From: an uncultured SAR116 cluster alpha proteobacterium | GTDB lineage: Bacteria; Pseudomonadota; Alphaproteobacteria; Puniceispirillales; Puniceispirillaceae | Direction of reading: 5' to 3' | Assembly: GCA_902523435.1 (NCBI GenBank) | Contig: CABYZM010000007.1 | Span: 1-54,296 of the forward strand | Length of the DNA stretch: 54,296 nucleotides | In this document: positions 25,535 to 34,120 of the stretch, piece after piece | Layout: each line of letters opens with the position of its first letter | How positions within the stretch are numbered: position 1 is the first letter of the stretch | Made by a program: the position numbers and the translations under genes | The notes under the pieces: model-generated | Told to the model about the DNA's origin: nothing | Seen by the model: only the letters and a program-made list of their open reading frames with translations | Database searches by the model: none

Positions 25535-27069
25535 TTTTCATCACTTTCAACTGGTTCAAAACCTTCCAATACAGGTATTTCATCTTCGCTTTCAACTGGT
25601 TCAAAACCTTCCAATACAGGTATTTCATCTTCGCTTTCAACTGGTTCAAAACCTTCCAATACAGGTATTTCATCTTCGCTTTCAACTGGTTCAAAACCTT
25701 CCAATACAGGTATTTCATCTTCGCTTTCAACTGGTTCAAAACCTTCCAATACAGGTATTTCGTCCTCTCCCTCAACTTCCTTACTAGGCTCTGGTATGAA
25801 AGCAGGCCGTTGCGCAACCGTAGCATTTTGCAGAGCGGAAACAGAATCTGTAGCGTCTACTTCATCTGGAATAGACATTGACGAATTTTCTCCATTTTGT
25901 TCTTCAGACTGTATAGGTTCATTTTCCTCCGGAATTTTTTCTGTGCTTAATACTGACTGGCCATCATCAATATCGTTATATAATTTATCTGCAGAAACAC
26001 CAGAGTAACCTTCTGAATTTTGTTCATCAGTCCTTACCTTTTGAGCTTTTTCCATACTCTTTTCTAAGTTTGTACCAGAATCATCATCAATGAGATGTTC
26101 ACCTTGCGATTTGTGAAGTGTCCCAAGTATTCCCGCTCTTTTCTCTGCATCAGGCTGGACTTTGTCAGAAATTTCTACACCCCCTAATTTCAGGTGCATA
26201 TCGCCATTCATTAAATTTTCATCAGATACAAACTGCCAATCTGAAGGCATTGGTCTATCTTGAAGCCAACCTTCAATCGCAGCCAAATCTGCTGGATTTA
26301 GTCGGATCTCTGCTTGTTGAGCTCCAATTTTTATATCCTCAACGGTCTTTTTAATCCGAGCTACAAGGCCATCAGGATTTTCACTAATTTCTAATCCAGC
26401 GCGCTCAGTTGCCAATTCAAGAACAGCTTTGTTGATTGCTGTTTCCAAAGCTGAACTATCGACAGCATCAGGACTTGCAATCGCTTCTATTGCTTTTTGG
26501 AATTTTTCGATTACTGCTTCACGCTCTCGCTCCTTTTTCTCAAGGAACCTGATTTCCTCTGGGGACGGATCAGCCGTTTTAGCGGCTTCAAGTCCAGCTT
26601 CAAATCCCCGCTTGTATCCGTTTTCTTCGGCTGCTATCCGAATAGCCTCCTCTTCCTCCCGACGCTGCTGCTCTTCTGCTTCCTCTGCTTTCTGCTGGGC
26701 CTGATCATCGAAGCTTACAGACTCATCAGAGAGCTGAGCGTCAATTTCATTGCTAGAACATTCTTCCGCGTCCAAGTTAGAGCCACTACCTTCGGTTTTG
26801 GCAGCGCTTTCGTTGTGCGCCGACTCCATGGTGGTCTCGGATTTCTCAGCTCTCTTCTGTTCTTGTTTTTGCTCTGCTGCAAAGGCGATTTCAACCAAAG
26901 ACCGAGGCTTAAATACTTTGTCTTCTGTTGCAATCAGTGTTTCAGATTTTTGAAACCGTGCCGCCTGAACAGTTTTCAAAATACGGGTTATCTCGCCTTC
27001 TTCAAGCGCCTGAGCATAGTCATTTTGACCATCTTTTTGCTCTAGTTTTTCTTCGGTTAAAATTGTCAT
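25531..27069 (-). CDS. fliH: Flagellar assembly protein FliH, with long repeat-bearing tail
   Basis: A negative regulator and adaptor of FliI; FliH is usually about 200-280 aa, here 512. The FliH-like core (about 1-275) has the QAARFQ region, an E/Q-rich coiled coil (QQKAEEAEEQQRREEEEAIRIAAEENGYKRGFEAGLEA) and the C-terminal domain (AVLELATERAGLEISENPDGLVARIKKTVEDI...EIRLNPADLAAIEGWL). The remaining ~235 residues are very acidic and disordered-looking. They end in about five copies of a 15-residue unit EDEIPVLEGFEPVES. Translation is coupled to fliI. The N-terminal part is recognised with confidence; the tail has no known function. Confidence 0.88.
   Translation of the reverse strand: MTILTEEKLEQKDGQNDYAQALEEGEITRILKTVQAARFQKSETLIATEDKVFKPRSLVEIAFAAEQKQEQKRAEKSETTMESAHNESAAKTEGSGSNLDAEECSSNEIDAQLSDESVSFDDQAQQKAEEAEEQQRREEEEAIRIAAEENGYKRGFEAGLEAAKTADPSPEEIRFLEKKEREREAVIEKFQKAIEAIASPDAVDSSALETAINKAVLELATERAGLEISENPDGLVARIKKTVEDIKIGAQQAEIRLNPADLAAIEGWLQDRPMPSDWQFVSDENLMNGDMHLKLGGVEISDKVQPDAEKRAGILGTLHKSQGEHLIDDDSGTNLEKSMEKAQKVRTDEQNSEGYSGVSADKLYNDIDDGQSVLSTEKIPEENEPIQSEEQNGENSSMSIPDEVDATDSVSALQNATVAQRPAFIPEPSKEVEGEDEIPVLEGFEPVESEDEIPVLEGFEPVESEDEIPVLEGFEPVESEDEIPVLEGFEPVESEDEIPVLEGFEPVESDEK
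25545..25760 (-). repeat. 45-bp tandem repeat, five copies, in the 3' end of fliH
   Basis: Units start at 25545, 25590, 25635, 25680 and 25725 (plus-strand coordinates). The first four are base-for-base identical; the fifth matches over about 37 bases and then drifts. 45 bp is a multiple of three, so copy-number change would add or remove 15 acidic residues (EDEIPVLEGFEPVES) without breaking frame. Identity at synonymous positions means recent amplification, probably by replication slippage. Confidence 0.97.
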
Positions 27070-27127
27070 TCAGTGACTATCCTCTTAGATCTTAACTGAT
27101 GATCATAGACGGGTGTTAGCAACGGTA

Positions 27128-28177
27128 TCAGACAAAATCGTCTCCGCCACGGCCAGCTAGCACAATAGTCCCTTCATCAGACATCCGTCGAGCAACATTG
27201 ATGATTTCTTTCTGCGCTGTCTGCACCTCTGTGAGGCGAACCGGTCCAAGCGCTTCCATTTCATCAACAATATTGGCTGCTGCCCGCTTTGACATGCAAG
27301 AAAATAGTTTTTCACGAAGGGGTTCGTCAGCTCCCTTGAGGGCTAGAACCAACAATTCATTATCTACCGATCGCAGCAATGTCTGCAATGAGCGTTCATC
27401 AGACAAAATTAGATTATCAAAAACAAACATACTTTCCGTGATAGCCTGCATCAATTCTCGGTCGTTACGAGAAATATCCTTCATTATGCGCTGTTCCATA
27501 TTCTGCTTTGTGAAATTCATAATCCGCGCAGCAGCGTCAATACCACCCACCTTTGCTGCACGAAGTGAGGTATTGGCCTTAAATTTGGTTTGCATGACGT
27601 TTTCTAATTCTGAAAGAGCGTCTGGTCCTACTGTCTGAAGAGTAGCAATTCGTCGAACGATTTCAGCCTGTAGGGGGTCTGGCAGCAGACCAAGTACGTC
27701 AGCTGCCTGTCCAGCATCTAGATATGAAATAATCAAGGCAATAATCTGAGGATGTTCATCGATGATCAGCTCGGCTATTGAACGAGCATCCATCCAGTCA
27801 AGAATTTCAATTGGGCGAGCGGAGGTCGATGGCGCAATTCGGCTTAGCACTGATTGAGCCTTGTCCTCACCCAATGCTTTACTCATCACATTTCGGATGT
27901 AATTCCCAGCGCCCATGCCAAGGCTAGTCTGTGCTTTAATAATTGCTAAAAACTCATCTAGAACAGCATTTACTGTATCCTGGTCTAAACCCTGAACTGA
28001 ATACATCGCTGTACCCAAATGCTGTACCTCTTTTGGGGAGAGATTACGAATTATTTCTGATGCTTCATCCTCGCCCAAAAGCATCATTAATATTGCTGAT
28101 TTCTGTGTCCCCGTCAAACGTTCAAATTGGGTTCTTTCGTCATCGTTCATCGCTTCTGCTGCTACAGCCATTTTCAT
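27128..28177 (-). CDS. fliG: Flagellar motor switch protein FliG
   Basis: A 349-aa rotor protein that contacts the stator. It has an N-terminal FliF-binding domain (TGTQKSAILMMLLGEDEASEIIRNLSPKEVQHLGTAM), a middle armadillo region (EHPQIIALIISYLDAGQAADVLGLLPDPLQAEIVRRIA) and a C-terminal torque domain (VFDNLILSDERSLQTLLRSVDNELLVLALKGADEPLREKLFSCMSKRAA...EALGPVRLTEVQTAQKEIINVARR). The charged torque-helix residues (DERSLQ..LRSVDNE) are intact. It has AAGGAA before the ATG, lies after fliF, and is complete. Confidence 0.97.
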   Translation of the reverse strand: MKMAVAAEAMNDDERTQFERLTGTQKSAILMMLLGEDEASEIIRNLSPKEVQHLGTAMYSVQGLDQDTVNAVLDEFLAIIKAQTSLGMGAGNYIRNVMSKALGEDKAQSVLSRIAPSTSARPIEILDWMDARSIAELIIDEHPQIIALIISYLDAGQAADVLGLLPDPLQAEIVRRIATLQTVGPDALSELENVMQTKFKANTSLRAAKVGGIDAAARIMNFTKQNMEQRIMKDISRNDRELMQAITESMFVFDNLILSDERSLQTLLRSVDNELLVLALKGADEPLREKLFSCMSKRAAANIVDEMEALGPVRLTEVQTAQKEIINVARRMSDEGTIVLAGRGGDDFV

Positions 28178-28237
28178 ATTTCCTTATTAATATTAGCCAA
28201 TGCTTAGAAGTTTGTTAAGTCAAATTGGACGGTTAAG

Positions 28238-29950
28238 TTATAGGTCTATGTCACGCTGCATCATGCTTTTGAAGACATTTGATACGCGGCCAGCTTCATC
28301 TGCAACAATCATTCGAATAACTGCCACTTTGTCATCATAAGTATTCGCAGTGTCTAACATTTCAGCAGATATCGCTTGTTTCTTTGGCTTTAATTTAGCT
28401 TTGATATCCTCAAGGCTCTCTCCTTCACCAACCTCTATTTGATCCAAATCAACGTCATCTTCACTCACACTCGCTGCAGAACCGGGTGTTGCGGCTGGAA
28501 CCAAAATACGACTCAGAAGCGGTCTGATGATCCCCAAAATAACAATCGCTAATATCAGGATTATTGCAAACTGGTTTAAAGTACTCCGGAACCAAGATGA
28601 ATCATACCAAGCAGCTTCCACACCTTCTAGCTCTTTTATAAACGCTGAACTAGAAACAGTAAGGCTATCCCCTCTATTTACGTCGATTCCGATAGCATCT
28701 GCCACAAGCGCCTCTATTTTCCGCATGAGATCATCAGACAGGGGTACAGATGTCTCTAAACCTGTCTCAGGATCAATAATATTTTGCTCACGAACTAGGA
28801 CTGCAGCATTTATCTTTTGAATTCGATGTGAGGGCTTAAGCGTATTGGAAACAGTTCGGCTTACTTCATAGTTTTTTACCTCACTAGAGGATTTTGAGCG
28901 CAAATCCTCTTCCCCAGAAATTGACGTATTTTGTGTAGAAATATCTGGTGATTGTGGCGGCGTATTTGAGACAGCCCCGGGTATTCCTTTCGCTGGCGTT
29001 TCACGAGTTAAATCCTCTGTATTTTGCTCAGAACGAAGTGCATTCCCATCTGGGTCAACAATTTCCTCTGTTACCTCGGACCTAGTGAAATCAATGTCAA
29101 GATTTACTTGTGCATTAATATTACCGGGCCCAACGATCGGTGTTAGTAATGATATAATACGGTTGCGGTAGGTTTCCTCCATTCTAACCCTATGCTCAAA
29201 TTCTGCATCGTTGATGCGCCCGTTGGCAGTAGTTGGATTTGATAGTAAACTACCACTTTGATCGATTACAGAAACATCTTCCTTTGCCAACTTAGGCACT
29301 GAGGAAGATACTAGATGTATGATTGCTTCAACTTGTGTCCTGCCAAGTATTCTTCCTGATGCCAACTGTACAAAAACAGAGGCTGAGGGTCTAGCCTCCT
29401 GCCGAATAAAAACTTCGCGCTCCGGTATTGCCAGATGCACACGCGCAGACAAAACGTGTTCAATTTCGGCAATAGACCGAGCAAGCTCTAATTCTTGAGC
29501 TTGTTTCAAACGCATCGACTCAACAGAACGACTTGACCCCATCTGAATCGAGTCAAGATTCTCATAGCCAGTTGGCACAACTGTTGGCAGGCCCTGTGCT
29601 GCCAGCATAATGCGCGATGAATGATAGTCAGATGTTGGAACTAGGACATCTCCAGTCGTGGGGTCGAGCACAACACTCACACCGGAATTTTTTAACGCCT
29701 CAAGAACTCGTGATTTTTCTGTTTCAGGTAGAGAAGAATACAAGGTCGTAAGTGATGGCTGCTGCATGAAAAAATAAGCGACTAGTCCAAAAATAGTGAC
29801 GAGAACCGCCACAATTGTTGGCAAAGCACGCTGAAAAGCTGGCTGTTCTGAGACCTTTTGGAAACCGTAAAAATAACTTCCAATTCTCGAAATAAATCCA
29901 GCTCGTTCATTCGTAATATCTGTAGAGCTAGTTGCCGCTATATCTGCCAT
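28238..29950 (-). CDS. fliF: Flagellar MS-ring protein FliF
   Basis: A 570-aa MS-ring protein on which the C-ring and export gate assemble. There are two membrane helices (about 42-64 and 461-481). The periplasmic ring-building motif with YSSLPETEKSRVLEALKNSGV..., the AQGLPTVVPTGYENLD loop and the LKQAQELELARSIAEIEHVLSARVHLAIPEREVF block are clear. The C-terminal tail (DVDLDQIEVGEGESLEDIKAKLKPKKQ...VAVIRMIVADEAGRVSNVFKSMM) carries the FliG-binding site. GAGAGAAG precedes the ATG. Normal length. Confidence 0.97.
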   Translation of the reverse strand: MADIAATSSTDITNERAGFISRIGSYFYGFQKVSEQPAFQRALPTIVAVLVTIFGLVAYFFMQQPSLTTLYSSLPETEKSRVLEALKNSGVSVVLDPTTGDVLVPTSDYHSSRIMLAAQGLPTVVPTGYENLDSIQMGSSRSVESMRLKQAQELELARSIAEIEHVLSARVHLAIPEREVFIRQEARPSASVFVQLASGRILGRTQVEAIIHLVSSSVPKLAKEDVSVIDQSGSLLSNPTTANGRINDAEFEHRVRMEETYRNRIISLLTPIVGPGNINAQVNLDIDFTRSEVTEEIVDPDGNALRSEQNTEDLTRETPAKGIPGAVSNTPPQSPDISTQNTSISGEEDLRSKSSSEVKNYEVSRTVSNTLKPSHRIQKINAAVLVREQNIIDPETGLETSVPLSDDLMRKIEALVADAIGIDVNRGDSLTVSSSAFIKELEGVEAAWYDSSWFRSTLNQFAIILILAIVILGIIRPLLSRILVPAATPGSAASVSEDDVDLDQIEVGEGESLEDIKAKLKPKKQAISAEMLDTANTYDDKVAVIRMIVADEAGRVSNVFKSMMQRDIDL

Positions 29951-29996
29951 GTTACTTCTCTCTTCACTTCAGGTAGAATTATTTGTGAAACAGCCA

Positions 29997-30377
29997 TCAA
30001 ACTGGCATATTCATGATATCTTTGTACGCAGTCATAACCTTATTTCGAATATTGAGTGTCAATTGAAAACCTAATGAGGAGACCTGCTGATTGACCATCA
30101 CTTTTGACAAGTCCTGTTCTCTCCCTAATTCGTAGTCTCGTGTGATCTTTGCTGCCTCGTTTTGAGCATCAGCAACGGAGTTTAGTGCATTTGCAATGCG
30201 GCTAGGAAAGCTGGTTTCTACTCGGTCGGGAGTAAATACCTTATCCGCCTGTTGCAATAATTGAGTGCGAAGAGATGTCTGAGTTGGCTGTTCTGCTAGC
30301 CCAGTGGCCAGACTAGATTTAGCCTGTTCATTCATGTATGGGATGCGTGTGGAGGTCATGGATACTTTATCAATCAT
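29997..30377 (-). CDS. fliE: Flagellar hook-basal body protein FliE
   Basis: A 126-aa protein joining the MS ring to the rod. The C-terminal half is typical: FPSRIANALNSVADAQNEAAKITRDYELGREQDLSKVMVNQQVSSLGFQLTLNIRNKVMTAYKDIMNMPV, including the Q-x-S-x-x-F-Q-x-x-x-x-x-R-N-K-x-x-x-A-Y-x-x-I-x-x-M-x-V end. The start is uncertain: the first ATG has no good ribosome site, and internal methionines at 30359 and 30335 would give lengths closer to the usual 105-110. It lies after fleT and before fliF. Confidence 0.92.
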   Translation of the reverse strand: MIDKVSMTSTRIPYMNEQAKSSLATGLAEQPTQTSLRTQLLQQADKVFTPDRVETSFPSRIANALNSVADAQNEAAKITRDYELGREQDLSKVMVNQQVSSLGFQLTLNIRNKVMTAYKDIMNMPV

Positions 30378-30415
30378 TAGTCGGTCTCAATCTTTATGTT
30401 TGGTCTATAAATCTA

Positions 30416-31642
30416 TCATGCATGCAATTCAGAGTGCTGGTGTGATTTGGGCTGTCCGTGCTCAGACAATTGGGTATCGACTACGCTATCGATCATAATG
30501 TCTTCTGCAGTTATGTGCTTATCAACACAAAGAACCAAAGCGCGCTGCAAGACGTTTTCTAACTCACGCACGTTCCCGGGCCAGTTATAAGAAATGAGTA
30601 TTTCCGCAGCACTGGTATGCAAAGCTGGAAGCAAACTATTGTCCGCGCAATGTCGTTTCAGAAGAATCGTACTTATGGCAATAATGTCATCTTTACGATC
30701 ATACAAATTTCGGGTGGCTAGCGGAAATACATTCAATCGGTAAAACAAATCTTCACGAAAACGACCCTCACGCACTTCGGTTATCATATTTCTGTTGGTA
30801 GTGGCTATTACACGAACATCTACACTCATCTCCCGCTGGCTGCCTAGCGGGGTGACTTTCTTTTCCTGCAAAGCCCTTAATAATTTAGCTTGAAGGCCAA
30901 GTGGCATTTCTGAAATTTCATCCAGAAGAAGAGTGCCGCCGTCAGCAGCGCGAAATATACCCTTATTGGCAGTTGATGCTCCAGTAAAAGCCCCTTTCTC
31001 ATGACCAAATAAAATCGCTTCCAGCATGTTTTCGGGGATTGCAGCGCAGTTTACAGCAACAAATGGGGCGTCATGGCGGCCAGATTGATTATGGATAAAA
31101 CGAGCCAAGACCTCTTTACCCGTACCTGTTGGCCCGTTAATAAAGACAGTAACATCTGTCTTACTAACACGGCGGGACAACGCCATTAATTCAAGACTTT
31201 TTTGGTCAGCTACAGCTACATAATCATCATCAAGAAGCAGAGTACAAGCCATTTGTAGCGAATAATTCGAACAACATTCGGGGCTAAGACTGTTGTCTGT
31301 GCAATCCGATGCAGCCATATTTAAGTTTATGAAATTGCCTTTCATTTCTGTGCTAACAGAAAATTTTCCACTGTCATCACAACCCAAAACAAGCACGCGA
31401 CTGGCTTTAAGGCTGCGTGCAATTTCTGTTACAGCAGAGACCCCACCTTTTGCGTCAGCATAACTGCGGCTACACACAAACGCATCAGCTACCTTTGCCG
31501 GAGATGCTGATTTTACAGTGAGATTGTTTTCTGACCTATCTATCTTTTCAAACCAATAAATTTCTGCCATGCGGCGTTCCAAAAAAGCCGCTAACTGCTG
31601 TGCACCAATTAGGCTAGTTTTTTCAATTGCTATAATCGCCAC
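30416..31642 (-). CDS. fleT: Sigma-54 activator without DNA-binding domain (FleT-like)
   Basis: A 408-aa bacterial enhancer-binding protein. The N-terminal ~130 residues match no receiver domain. The AAA+ domain (about 150-380) has Walker A GPTGTGKE, the sigma-54-contacting loop [10 protein letters not shown], Walker B GTLLLDE, the DVRVIATTN sensor I and the [15 protein letters not shown] sensor II. After it only ~30 polar residues remain, with no Fis-type helix-turn-helix. In Rhodobacter sphaeroides the FleT activator also lacks an HTH, acts with FleQ and is encoded just before fliEFGHIJ, exactly as here. Starts at GTG 31642 after GGGAG. FlbD-like is the alternative name. Confidence 0.85.
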   Translation of the reverse strand: MAIIAIEKTSLIGAQQLAAFLERRMAEIYWFEKIDRSENNLTVKSASPAKVADAFVCSRSYADAKGGVSAVTEIARSLKASRVLVLGCDDSGKFSVSTEMKGNFINLNMAASDCTDNSLSPECCSNYSLQMACTLLLDDDYVAVADQKSLELMALSRRVSKTDVTVFINGPTGTGKEVLARFIHNQSGRHDAPFVAVNCAAIPENMLEAILFGHEKGAFTGASTANKGIFRAADGGTLLLDEISEMPLGLQAKLLRALQEKKVTPLGSQREMSVDVRVIATTNRNMITEVREGRFREDLFYRLNVFPLATRNLYDRKDDIIAISTILLKRHCADNSLLPALHTSAAEILISYNWPGNVRELENVLQRALVLCVDKHITAEDIMIDSVVDTQLSEHGQPKSHQHSELHA

Positions 31643-31677
31643 GATTTTTACTCCCGTTACATGTGCTACGTGTCAGA

Positions 31678-31694
31678 GGCAAAAAGTAGGCCAA
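31678..31694 (-). promoter_or_regulatory. Sigma-54 promoter of fleT-fliEFGHIJ
   Basis: On the minus strand TTGGCCTACTTTTTGCC: GG and GC 12 bases apart, -24 TGGCCT (two mismatches to TGGCAC), -12 TTTGC. Expected start about 24 bases before the GTG of fleT. It lies in the 232-base, very AT-rich divergent region shared with fleQ, where an enhancer site for FleQ would be expected. Confidence 0.6.
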
Positions 31695-31874
31695 TTTAAA
31701 AAACATGGCTAAAAAACCATTTAAGGTATTGTTTTTTCGAATTTTTTTAATTTTTTATTTTTGGTTCATTTTTTTGACATTTTTAAAATTGACCTTAATA
31801 TTAAAAGCAATTTTTTGACTCTTTTTCAATTCAGTTAGTTAGACGAGAATAGAAGTAGAAGCGGTTTATGGCGA

Positions 31875-32981
31875 ATGAGCGGACTTGATGAACTAATAGT
31901 AGGCCAGTCTGCACCTATGCGTGAAGTGAAGCGGTTAATTGAACTAGCTGCTCCCTCCACCACAACCATTTTGGTACAAGGTGAAACTGGAACTGGCAAA
32001 GAACTCGTCGCTCGCGCTATACATAATTTATCAAAGCGCAAGGGAAAACTAGTATCCGTCAACTGTTCAGCAATTCCGGCCGAATTGCTTGAAAGTGAGT
32101 TATTCGGTCATGAAAAGGGCGCATTCACTGGTGCAGATAAAACGAGATCGGGGCGTTTCGAGATGGCATCTGGCGGAACTTTATTTTTGGATGAAATCGG
32201 CGATATGCCTCTTTCTCTGCAGGCCAAACTTCTACGCGCATTGGAGAATCGTACAATACAAAGGGTTGGTGGCGGCAACGAAGTTGAAGTTGATTTTCGT
32301 TTGGTTTGTGCCACACATCAGAACATAGAAGGTGATATAGAATCTGGAAAATTCAGAGCTGACTTGTTTTACAGGATTAATGTGTTTCCAATTACTGTCC
32401 CCGCACTAGCAAGCCGGTCGGTTGACATTCCTGCTATTCTGACATCCATGCTCAGAAGTGAAAAAAAAGATAATAATAATCAGCCTGTTTTTACAGACGG
32501 GGCTCACGCTGAAATGATGCGTTATCCATGGCCAGGCAATGTCCGAGAACTTCGCAATGTGCTGGAACGCGCCTGCCTTTTATTTCCTGGACGCCAGATC
32601 GAACAAGCGGATGTCAAAAATAATCTGCTAAGGATAAAGGTGCCTGACCCTATTGAAGAGCAAGAGGCATTATGGGCAGCCACATCAAATCTAGACTCCG
32701 TTGCAAAAGTTTCTGAGGGTAAAAATAGGGGATCTGAGATGCCTTTGCCGCATCCATCTCATTATCAGGACTGGTTCTCTTTCTTTGACGACATTGATTT
32801 GCGTCGACATCTGCAAGATGTTGAGATCGTGCTAATAGAAGCTGCACTTTTGAAGTCTGATGGAATGATATCAGCTGCAGCAGACAGCTTAAAACTCAGG
32901 CGGACAACTTTAATTGAAAAAATGAAAAAATTTATGATTGAAAAGCCCATCAATGCAAACAGGCCACCTGAAATAGAATAG
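31875..32981 (+). CDS. fleQ: Flagellar sigma-54 activator FleQ-like, no receiver domain
   Basis: A 368-aa enhancer-binding protein consisting of an AAA+ domain almost from residue 1 and a C-terminal DNA-binding domain. Seen: Walker A GETGTGKE (residues 37-44), [10 protein letters not shown], Walker [32 protein letters not shown], and the FleQ/FlrA-type Fis helix-turn-helix [22 protein letters not shown] near the end. The FleQ N-terminal domain is absent, as in the short FleQ of R. sphaeroides. Divergent from fleT; its 3' end nearly touches the fliT-like gene. Expected to bind enhancers for the whole flagellar regulon, perhaps as a mixed ring with FleT. Confidence 0.88.
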   Translation: MSGLDELIVGQSAPMREVKRLIELAAPSTTTILVQGETGTGKELVARAIHNLSKRKGKLVSVNCSAIPAELLESELFGHEKGAFTGADKTRSGRFEMASGGTLFLDEIGDMPLSLQAKLLRALENRTIQRVGGGNEVEVDFRLVCATHQNIEGDIESGKFRADLFYRINVFPITVPALASRSVDIPAILTSMLRSEKKDNNNQPVFTDGAHAEMMRYPWPGNVRELRNVLERACLLFPGRQIEQADVKNNLLRIKVPDPIEEQEALWAATSNLDSVAKVSEGKNRGSEMPLPHPSHYQDWFSFFDDIDLRRHLQDVEIVLIEAALLKSDGMISAAADSLKLRRTTLIEKMKKFMIEKPINANRPPEIE

Positions 32982-32986
32982 GCTTG

Positions 32987-33280
32987 CTAGTTCGTGTATG
33001 CCATCTGTGCTCTGCGGGTGCGACTTTGTCGGAACGTGAGTTCCTCCATTTCTTTCTCAATGGACTTGATTAACTCGGCATTGTCTTTGGCGCATTGCTC
33101 AATAAAATTGAAAAAACTTTCATCTATTTCTGACATTTCCATCAAACAAAGGTCTCGAAGAATATCCTGACGTGCACGATCAAGAGTTATAGCACGGTTA
33201 AAATCTTTGTCCGTGATAGCTGTCGCAATGTGGCCGTTGAGGGCAGAGAATTGGTCTCTGATTTCAGCCATATTCAACAT
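32987..33280 (-). CDS. Probable flagellar chaperone, FliT-like
   Basis: A 97-aa all-helical acidic protein (AEIRDQFSALNGHIATAITDKDFNRAITLDRARQDILRDLCLMEMSEIDESFFNFIEQCAKDNAELIKSIEKEMEE). Size, helix pattern and position directly after fliS, with overlap of its end, fit FliT, the export chaperone of the cap protein FliD, or a related FlaG-region helper. FliT sequences are poorly conserved, so the call is position-based. The start is uncertain between 33280 and 33271; both overlap the fliS 3' end. Confidence 0.6.
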   Translation of the reverse strand: MLNMAEIRDQFSALNGHIATAITDKDFNRAITLDRARQDILRDLCLMEMSEIDESFFNFIEQCAKDNAELIKSIEKEMEELTFRQSRTRRAQMAYTN

Positions 33281-33671
33281 TCTGCTTACCCATTTCATCC
33301 CAAGCATCGCGGATGTCAGCGAGACAGTGAATCGCTTGTATAGTGCCTTCAGCCTTATTCGTACTCAAATCCTCCATAAGCTTTTGGCGAGCAAATTCGT
33401 AAAGTTGAAATAAATTTTCTGCAATGTCTCCGCCCTTTTCAAAGTCAAGACTGCTCTGTAAGGCATAAATAATTGTCAATGCTCGCGCAAAGTGTTTAGA
33501 TTTCAGTTCTTGCTGACCGCCATTCAAAATATCAATATTTTCTGCAAAAATTCCCATTGATTTTAGAAGAGCATTCAACATGGCTAGCACTATTAAATGT
33601 GGATCTTCTGTTTCCTGCAGAGCCTGATTTTCAGCATTTTGATATGCTTTTGTGATTTTCCCGTAATTCAT
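33264..33671 (-). CDS. fliS: Flagellin export chaperone FliS
   Basis: A 135-aa helical chaperone that keeps flagellin unfolded for export. It has a typical start MNYGKITKAYQNAENQALQETEDPHLIVLAMLNALLKSMGIFAENID and the later IIYALQSSLDFEKGGDIAENLFQLYEFARQKLMEDLS segment, matching FliS. The ATG at 33671 has AGGTGAAAGCAGGA in front; the longer frame would give an unusual N-terminus. With the two giant flagellins encoded here, FliS must handle clients of about 1000 residues. Confidence 0.92.
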   Translation of the reverse strand: MNYGKITKAYQNAENQALQETEDPHLIVLAMLNALLKSMGIFAENIDILNGGQQELKSKHFARALTIIYALQSSLDFEKGGDIAENLFQLYEFARQKLMEDLSTNKAEGTIQAIHCLADIRDAWDEMGKQNVEYG

Positions 33672-33727
33672 TCCTGCTTTCACCTCGATTTCTTGCATAA
33701 ATCGTCGCAATGTATTACTTTTAACTT

Positions 33728-34102
33728 ATGTATGTTCCCATGCTTCATGATGCGCAACCAACAAGACTTGCTTCTGCTTCCGACCGCTCATCGAAAGCTT
33801 CCCATATCAGTGCTTCTGGAGGCAGTGCAAGTCTTATGCCAGCAGAACGGCTGACTAGCGGATATATTGAGCCCACTGAGAATGTTTCGAAGATATTTTC
33901 TGAACAATCTGGGCTTCCATTGGGTCAAATCCGGTCTGTCCGGCAGGCACCCTCCTCTGTTGTTACAGAACAGTACTTGCAAGCTAGAGCCGCCTCTGCG
34001 CCAATTTACATTCAGAACATGAGTGCAACTCGGACGGAACGCATATCCAATTTATATGCTGATACTCCACGTTTTAGGAATCAAATAGATATCTTAGCCT
34101 AA
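33728..34102 (+). CDS. Hypothetical protein between fliS and the ClC gene
   Basis: A 124-aa protein, serine/alanine-rich and largely disordered-looking, without membrane segments or signal peptide. Divergent from fliS with only 56 bases between the starts. A start at MLHDAQP five codons in is possible. I do not recognise it. Its position inside the flagellar locus suggests a flagellum-specific substrate or regulator, but there is no motif evidence. Confidence 0.45.
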   Translation: MYVPMLHDAQPTRLASASDRSSKASHISASGGSASLMPAERLTSGYIEPTENVSKIFSEQSGLPLGQIRSVRQAPSSVVTEQYLQARAASAPIYIQNMSATRTERISNLYADTPRFRNQIDILA

Positions 34103-34120
34103 AGTCCGTAAATCGTAGAC

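Noticed and set aside
25545-25760. CRISPR array
   Set aside because: The units are directly adjacent with no spacers and lie in frame inside fliH.
25398-25826. Open frames on both strands across the fliH repeat that look like repeat proteins
   Set aside because: They are reflections of the 45-bp array in other frames; the minus-strand FliH frame has the domain content and the coupled start/stop with fliI.
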